This document shows positions 9,211 to 14,077 of a DNA stretch of 14,077 bases, piece after piece. Each line of letters begins with the position of its first letter. Position 1 is the first letter of the stretch. The DNA is taken from contig CAUDNR010004304.1 in NCBI GenBank assembly GCA_958430865.1, positions 1-14,077 of the forward strand. Reading direction: 5' to 3'. Source of the DNA: Entrophospora sp. SA101 (taxonomy: Eukaryota; Glomeromycota; Glomeromycetes; Entrophosporales; Entrophosporaceae). Position numbers and translations under genes: made by a program. The notes under the pieces are model-generated. The model saw nothing but the letters and a program-made list of their open reading frames with translations. It was not told where the DNA came from and searched no databases.

Positions 9211-9593
9211 TTTGTAAGTTTAAAAAAAGAAAAAGTTTTGTTATGATCGACACATACACGTTATTGGTTTTTTTGGTAGGACAGACGCGAATTGATTTTT
9301 TTTTTTCTTTCTTGGAAAAACAATTTATTTTCTGACACAGTCCAATGTGACAAAACGTGAGCATTGTTGTTTGGCTTGGTTTGGGTCTCCTAAAGAAGTG
9401 TTAATAACTAACCAGAGGTACTTTTTTTTATTTGTATTGATATTATTTTAGTTATAAATATTTTAATTGGAAATCAAAGCGCGGAGCAGATCTTGCTGGG
9501 TAATTACAAGATTTTCATTGATAATATTTGGCTTTTCATAATCAATAATATTAATAATATTATTATATTATTATAATCACAAGTCAAGGCAGC
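9211..9593 (-). promoter_or_regulatory. Upstream region of RPA1
   Basis: This noncoding stretch precedes the RPA1 ATG on the minus strand. Two suggestive elements are visible: an inverted CCAAT at about 9262-9266 and an ACGCGA at 9285-9290, one base from the MluI cell-cycle box ACGCGT that drives S-phase replication genes in many fungi. A long pyrimidine/purine run occupies 9297-9315. Beyond about 9420 the sequence becomes very AT-rich with ATTAATAAT repeats. Element calls are pattern matches only. Confidence 0.3.
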
Positions 9594-10028
9594 ATGCCGT
9601 TGAAATTGAAACATTTTGATATGCAATGTTTGATTATCGGAAATTGGCAGGTGTTGAAGCACGCACGCTGCTTGAACACTTTACAGTCATTCTCACGTAT
9701 TCCTCGTGTACACAAGGCTAATCTGACCATGGCTCTCCGATGATACAACGATGCAACGGAACTCCAGGGGGGGTGTATGGCCCTGGAGTTTATTGAGACT
9801 GCATCAATCGTCAAGGACATTTTCACTAATCTCCCCAGACCAGAGATGGCCACTGGCATGCTAGCCAAAAAGTTGCCTGCAACGATCCTGCCTCTAGGGC
9901 AAGGATGGCACTGTGACCAAGTCACAACTCTGCTGATGAATATTAAGAGAATCTGCAACTTGTTTCTAGCACAGGAGGTCACAATCCAGAGCAGGGTTGG
10001 TGGCCCTGAAATTGCATTAGGACCCTGA
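9594..10028 (+). pseudogene. GC-richer open reading stretch of unknown identity, one internal TGA
   Basis: From ATG at 9594 the frame is open for 144 codons to a TGA at 10026-10028, with a single interruption, also TGA, at 9741-9743. With TGA read as Trp it would run two codons further to TAA at 10032. The translation has a protein-like, amphipathic middle (GGCMALEFIETASIVKDIF and PEMATGMLAKKLPATIL). The opposite strand is also open over 9584-9982 without any stop, so coding strand and reality are both uncertain. Base composition is visibly richer in G and C than the flanks, suggesting a foreign or repeat-derived segment. The internal stop follows CGA and could itself come from CGA by C-to-T change, the ordinary decay route for a methylated element. 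TGG is also used for Trp. I recognise no family. Confidence 0.3.
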
Positions 10029-11370
10029 TATTAAGAGGAAAGTTGTAAAATAGTGTTTGTTTTGTATAATTACTTTCATAAATGCTCTGTTTTCCTGATA
10101 TTAACCAATTTTATAATTTAGAGTAGGGGGATAGATTAAAATTATCGCATGATTATATACATCTATGTGGCCAACAAGAAAAAAGTTATAAAATGGTTCA
10201 GATTTTGTTTGGTATGTTATATATAAATTAATCATTTTCCCAAATTATCTGTTTCTCTTTGATTTTTATTTGACCAATTGAATTTATTATTTAAATGGGG
10301 GTAGGGTTGTTGGTGAGTAGGCATGCCACCAACAAGACAGCAACCCAGGTTGCAACCTTCCACATTGCAGAATTTTGAACCAGTTGCAGGTGCCAACTTC
10401 AACTTTATTCTAAGAAGTATAACCCAAATGCAAATCTTCATCAGTTATCAATGCCATATGGTAACAGCCAAGCCTGGTCTGAGGGGATGATAAGGGAATG
10501 TTTTGTCCAAAGCCTTCCAACATGTTTAAGACTGTTTCACCTGTGGGAAAAAAATTCTATGGTGCTGAATTGCGCTTAATTGTGCCATCTTGCATGTTTG
10601 TGGTAGGAAAATTTCAATTAAATCTGGCACCTGCAATCAACATCAGATTTATTATTCATAATTGATAATCAGGAAGAGTAATTTATTCTGTGGACCCCAG
10701 AGATCTGGGTAGACATGTATTATTAAAAGTTTCATTTATGCATGGCCTTGGTATTATTACTACCTGGGTGATGCAATTGTTTGTTATGTCAATGATGATA
10801 TCAAATGTATTTATTAAACATTGTGATTTAGTGTAGCACATGTAAAAATGCATCATTCATTGGGGTGTGCGACATTCTAAGAAAATCAAAACTAATTAAG
10901 TTTGCTTATATGTGATTTTTTTTGTGATCTGCATACCACATACAGAATTTCCCGAAATTTATGTAAACAACATAGTAAACATATTGTTTTCAAACCACTA
11001 CTCCTCTTCCGTTTTCAAAGATATGGGTACCAAATCTGAATAAAGGATATTATATACATTATATTTTAGAACTATGGAAAGATTTAATGGTGTAAAAATA
11101 CCAATGGCATTAAAAAACTCATTTGAAATACAGAATATTCTTTCTTTATCGTAATACTTCTGTCTATTGCAACTTCCGAAAAAATTGTATGAAACAAAGA
11201 TTCTCTCTCCATAGCATTGTTCTAGAAATACCTTCTGATTAAAAACCTCTTAATAATTTTATAAATATGATGATTTTCCAAAAGCCTTAGCTGTTAGCAA
11301 TTGAGATTCTAAAACCATTCCCATATAATAATAATAATAAAAGTTTTTCGTTACACTGGTTCTTTTTTTA
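10029..11370. other. Long stretch without a supported gene
   Basis: The segment 10290-10580 has moderate GC content, and from ATG at 10295 to TAA at 10577-10579 it holds a frame interrupted once by TGA at 10376-10378. Its second half contains YNPNANLHQLSMPYGNSQAW and is otherwise unrecognised. The rest, to about 11258, is noncoding-looking with scattered GGGG and TGTGG motifs. A minus-strand ORF at 11259-11447 overlaps the left inverted-repeat arm and includes a YYYYY run made by a TAA repeat; it is probably not a gene. Confidence 0.4.
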
Positions 11371-11505
11371 ATAATCGTGTAGTTTTCCACTAAAATATCT
11401 TGCAGATCATCCACTAATTTTTTTCCCCGTGAGAATATCCGATCCACTAAAATGTTTGATAATCTGCCGTATTTTTTTTTAAAAGAATTTTTTCGAAAAT
11501 TTGCT

Positions 11506-11600
11506 ATTAATATTAACAGACATTATATTAATATAATATATTAATATTAACAATGACATGATATTAATAATATATTTATTATTAATATTAACAATGATAT
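11506..11600. repeat. ATTAATATTAACA direct repeats
   Basis: The phrase ATTAATATTAACAATG or a close variant occurs at about 11506, 11540 and 11581, inside the inverted-repeat element. The last two copies are followed by similar ACATGATATT / ATATTT sequence, giving an imperfect tandem of about 34-41 bp. It is embedded in AT-rich sequence, so significance is limited. Confidence 0.45.
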
Positions 11601-11963
11601 TTAAAATCGTATCACATTAAATTAATCATACATTTTTTAAATACCATGCTAAATTCTATCTATATACGGATGAAATCAAAGTAAATATCATTTTTTTAAA
11701 AGAACACTTGTCAGGTAAATGAACACCATTAATTGACAAAAATAAAGAACGTGAAAAGTTCAAATCTAAAGGAAAAATACATGATTATTTTAAAAGTCAT
11801 CAGATTATTTAGTTTGATAAAAATGTTTAGCTTTATTAAAGACAATTAATAAAATGGATGTAAAATAAAAAACTGAGATTATAAATATGGTTTGATTTTT
11901 TGCTTCCAAAAAAACTTCAATTGATCTTTTCTCAATTAAACAATAAATAAAAAAGATCACAAA

Positions 11964-12335
11964 ATGAATTCAAAACAAGCATTTTCTATCTTAACAGAAA
12001 TTAAATCCTTTTTAGAAGCCTTTTATATTAAATTAACTTTAAATGAATTAGAAGATAATGATTATACAAAAAATTATTCTGATAAAATTCTTCCTGAATT
12101 CACAATTTATAAACATCTACCTTCTAATATTAAAATTGATGATGGTTCTTGCTTTTTGTTATCCAAGGAATATAAAAAATTAATCTGTGGAACTTCTACA
12201 GCAGATGGAAATTGTTTATTCCATTCAGCTTCTGTTATTCTGTATGGAAAAAAAAAGAAAATAACTTATAAAAATTTATTTGTATTCTACTATATTTATT
12301 TATTTTTTTTTTATGGTGTATTTTTATTACAATAA
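11964..12335 (+). pseudogene. OTU-like cysteine protease, N-terminal fragment
   Basis: A 123-codon ORF starts MNSKQAFSILTEIKSFLEAF. Residues 73-95 carry LICGTSTADGNCLFHSAS, the catalytic-cysteine signature of OTU-family deubiquitinases (D81-G-N-C84, Cys84 the nucleophile). After LYG at about 93-95 the reading turns into Lys- and Phe/Tyr-rich low-complexity sequence and ends in TAA, so the rest of the OTU fold, with the catalytic His, is missing. No obvious GT donor follows the LYG codons, so a skipped exon is not supported; a truncated copy is more likely. OTU domains are often carried by eukaryotic DNA transposons, which agrees with the inverted repeats on both sides. Tryptophan is absent, so the code cannot be judged. 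Family call good; functionality doubtful. Confidence 0.6.
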
Positions 12336-12529
12336 AATAATTATTTGGAGGTTAATAATGCCAAACAATTTTATGTTTGAATTTTTATACTGCAGTGTCT
12401 GAAGTTGAGAAATGTTATATAAATACCCTACATTTTATTTTTATTTTAGTGGATCGAATATTCTTATGGGAAAAATATTAGTGGATGATCTGCAAGTGGA
12501 TATTTTTTAGTGGAAAACTACACGATTAT

Positions 12530-12897
12530 CTTTTTTTAGTATTAGAAAATAAAAAAAGGGATAATAGTAACCATAAAAAAATCCGCATATTTACCTTATT
12601 GATATTAATATTAATTAGATTTGTTAATCAACTGATATTGAATACTCCAATCATTCATGTTCAAGGGAAAAGTTAAAAAAGTTTTTTCTTCTCTCTCTTT
12701 TGATTCAAATAAAATATAGAAAAATACATGATTAAATAATTCTTTTATAAATTGTTATTGATGAAAATAAAGTATTAAAAATATTTATTAATTGTTTACT
12801 TCTTAAATATTTTGTTCTTTGAATGATCTCTATCCATCTCTCTTTCTCTGATCTCAATTTTCAAAAACCTACAAAGTGAACATAAAATTATATATAT
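12530..12897. other. AT-rich intergenic stretch upstream of the code-4 transposase-like gene
   Basis: No gene is supported. A 63-codon frame over 12485-12676 starts in the inverted-repeat arm and translates to Ile/Leu-rich sequence typical of AT-rich DNA. Near 12815-12860 there is a pyrimidine-rich TCTCTATCCATCTCTC patch, followed by an AT-rich TATATATA run that could supply a -10-like element before the next gene. Confidence 0.45.
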
Positions 12898-12902
12898 AGG
12901 GA
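12898..12902 (+). promoter_or_regulatory. Probable Shine-Dalgarno site for the transposase-like gene
   Basis: AGGGA lies 9 bases before the ATG at 12912 in an otherwise A/T-only leader. It favours the ATG over the TTG at 12906, which would leave only 3 bases of spacing. This is weaker evidence than the site at 4589-4594. Confidence 0.4.
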
Positions 12903-12911
12903 TAATTGTAT

Positions 12912-14077
12912 ATGAAAAGTATTAACAAAGATAACAAATACAATGGTTCTAATGAATATCAAAAAGCCATTGATTTTTTAAAAAAAGGATGTAATTGTGG
13001 TTGCTCTTCAAGAACTCCTGAGGAACAATTTGCAGAATTAAGAGAATCCTTTCAAGCTCTTTCCAAGTCTGAACAAGACATATTTTTAATGGCCCAACTT
13101 AAAGCAATGGATGGTGGATTAATAAGCACTAGTAGACGCCTTAAAAAGAAAACCAGATCAAATAAAAGAACTTTCTATCATTGGGATCACAATACACCTC
13201 TTTGTCAAGAAACTTATCTCAATATGTTGGGAATTGGTAGGACTTATTTTGAAAATATCAGAAATCACCTGATTAATAATGGTCTTCTAGCAAGAGTTCA
13301 TGGCAATATAAAGAAGATACCTCAATGAAAAACCAAAATGGTAATTGATAAGAATGTTGCAGAAGTAGTAAAGAATTTTCTTGAAAATTATGCAGAAGTC
13401 CATGGATTACCAAGCCCAGGCAGAAGTGTTAATAGAATAACTCAGTCAGTTATCTTTTTACCAGATGAAATGAGTTATAAATCAGTGTATAGAGATTTTC
13501 TGGCTGGTCTGGAAGAAGATAGTAATTTGAAATCCTTAAAATATGATGCTTTCAGAAAACTATGACATCAATTGACACCAGAAATTCAAATTATGAGTCC
13601 AAGGACTGACTTGTGTGATACTTGTCAACATTTTCGAAATGGTTTACATTACAATGCTCGCCAAGAGGAAGAAGCCAAAGATCTGCTCAAAAGATTCAAA
13701 GAACATTTGTCCAAGGCAAGATTAGAAAGAAATTATTACAATAAAAATACTAAATTAGCTGAAGAACAAAGAAAATTGATTAATCAAAATTATTCAAAGG
13801 GTAAAACACCATATTGCAGTATTGATGCCACTGCACATTATAGTTATGATTGAGCCCAAAATGTTCATGTGCCCCATTCTGATCAACAAGTAAGTAAGAT
13901 TTATTATCTTAGTCCATGTAAAGTTCATTTATTTGGTATTCAAGATGAAGCAGTAAGGGAACAAACTAATTATGTTCTTAATGAAGATGAAATTATAGGC
14001 AAAGGACCCAATGGCACTCTTAGCATGATTTTTGATGGAATTAAGAAATTGAATAAAGGTGAAAAGCATTTAAAGAT
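12912..14077 (+). CDS. Transposase-like protein, code 4 (TGA=Trp), 3' end outside window
   Basis: With TGA as tryptophan a single frame of 388 codons is open from ATG 12912 to the window edge. TGA occurs at 13326, 13563 and 13851 (residues 139, 218, 314), there is one TGG (HWDH) and no TAA or TAG. Visible features are a Cys cluster CNCGC (27-31), a helical region to about 60, LPSPGR, then LWHQLTPEIQIMSPRTDLC with C235-D-T-C238 (probable zinc knuckle), a charged coiled-coil-like stretch (about 245-290), and SIDATAHYSYD (303-313) opening what looks like an RNase H-like core, followed by VHLFGIQDEA. From memory the same order occurs in a large transposase-like family of glomeromycetes and some animals, where position 218 is normally Trp. 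The missing downstream part would carry the GHTKF block seen at 4692-5258. It is intronless with a ribosome site, so it looks bacterial in expression yet fungal in ancestry. Alternative: a nuclear copy with three nonsense mutations. Confidence 0.65.

Larger units (their letters stand above)
11371..12529. mobile_element. Inverted-repeat-bounded element around an OTU-like fragment
   Basis: The segment 11371-11452 and the reverse complement of 12444-12529 match over about 82-86 bp with few mismatches and two small indels (roughly 90% by eye). They share GTGGATGATCTGCAAG and TAGTGGAAAACTACACG. The arms are separated by about 990 bp containing AT-rich DNA and the OTU-like ORF. Each arm carries three or four copies of a TTAGTGGA motif. 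This is the architecture of a small DNA transposon or MITE with long terminal inverted repeats. No transposase and no clear target-site duplication are seen, so it could instead be two oppositely oriented copies of a dispersed repeat. Confidence 0.5.

Noticed and set aside
9584..9982. 132-codon minus-strand ORF as a gene
   Set aside because: It opposes an equally open plus-strand frame and has no recognised motif; it is reported only as a property of the GC-rich island.
11259..11447. 62-codon minus-strand ORF
   Set aside because: Most of it is the left inverted-repeat arm plus a TAA-repeat-derived Tyr run; the equivalent frame in the right arm is broken.

Overview
The window is AT-rich eukaryotic DNA that looks like the nuclear genome of an arbuscular mycorrhizal fungus (Glomeromycotina; inferred from composition, short AT-rich introns and transposon-type gene debris). 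It also carries genes that read through only when TGA means tryptophan (genetic code 4). Among organisms living with these fungi, that code fits the Mollicutes-related endobacteria (MRE, 'Ca. Moeniiplasma').

Layout: 1-84 is the 3' end of a transposase-like gene. 210-590 is a degenerate tandem repeat with a 107-bp higher-order period. 1279-1536 (+) is a small ORF with a basic, NLS-like C-terminus. 1552-4581 (-) is a 1009-codon ORF in one frame with 17 in-frame TGA, no TAA/TAG, a Shine-Dalgarno site and a C-terminal membrane helix: a bacterial, code-4 gene. 4692-5258 (-) is the 3' fragment of a transposase-like protein, followed by decayed sequence to about 5560. 6362-9210 (-) is a 15-exon gene for the large subunit of replication protein A (RPA1), with all tryptophans as TGG. 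9594-10028 is a GC-richer open stretch of unknown nature. 11371-12529 is a pair of ~82-86 bp inverted repeats around an OTU-protease-like fragment. 12912-14077 (+) is a second code-4 ORF, a transposase-like protein that runs off the window and appears to belong to the same family as the fragment at 4692-5258.

How it fits together: the RPA1 gene is unambiguously eukaryotic (introns, DNA-binding domains A, B and C recognisable), while the two flanking ORFs look like genes of a code-4 bacterium. Either bacterial DNA has integrated into the fungal nuclear genome, or the bacterium carries fungal-type mobile genes and the contig is chimeric, or the TGA codons are coincidental nonsense mutations. 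The last is very unlikely for the 1009-codon gene. RPA1 is the only gene whose cellular role can be stated: single-stranded DNA binding in replication, repair and recombination. It lacks a recognisable N-terminal protein-interaction domain and seems to have a frameshift in its last exon. No CRISPR array, tRNA or rRNA was seen.
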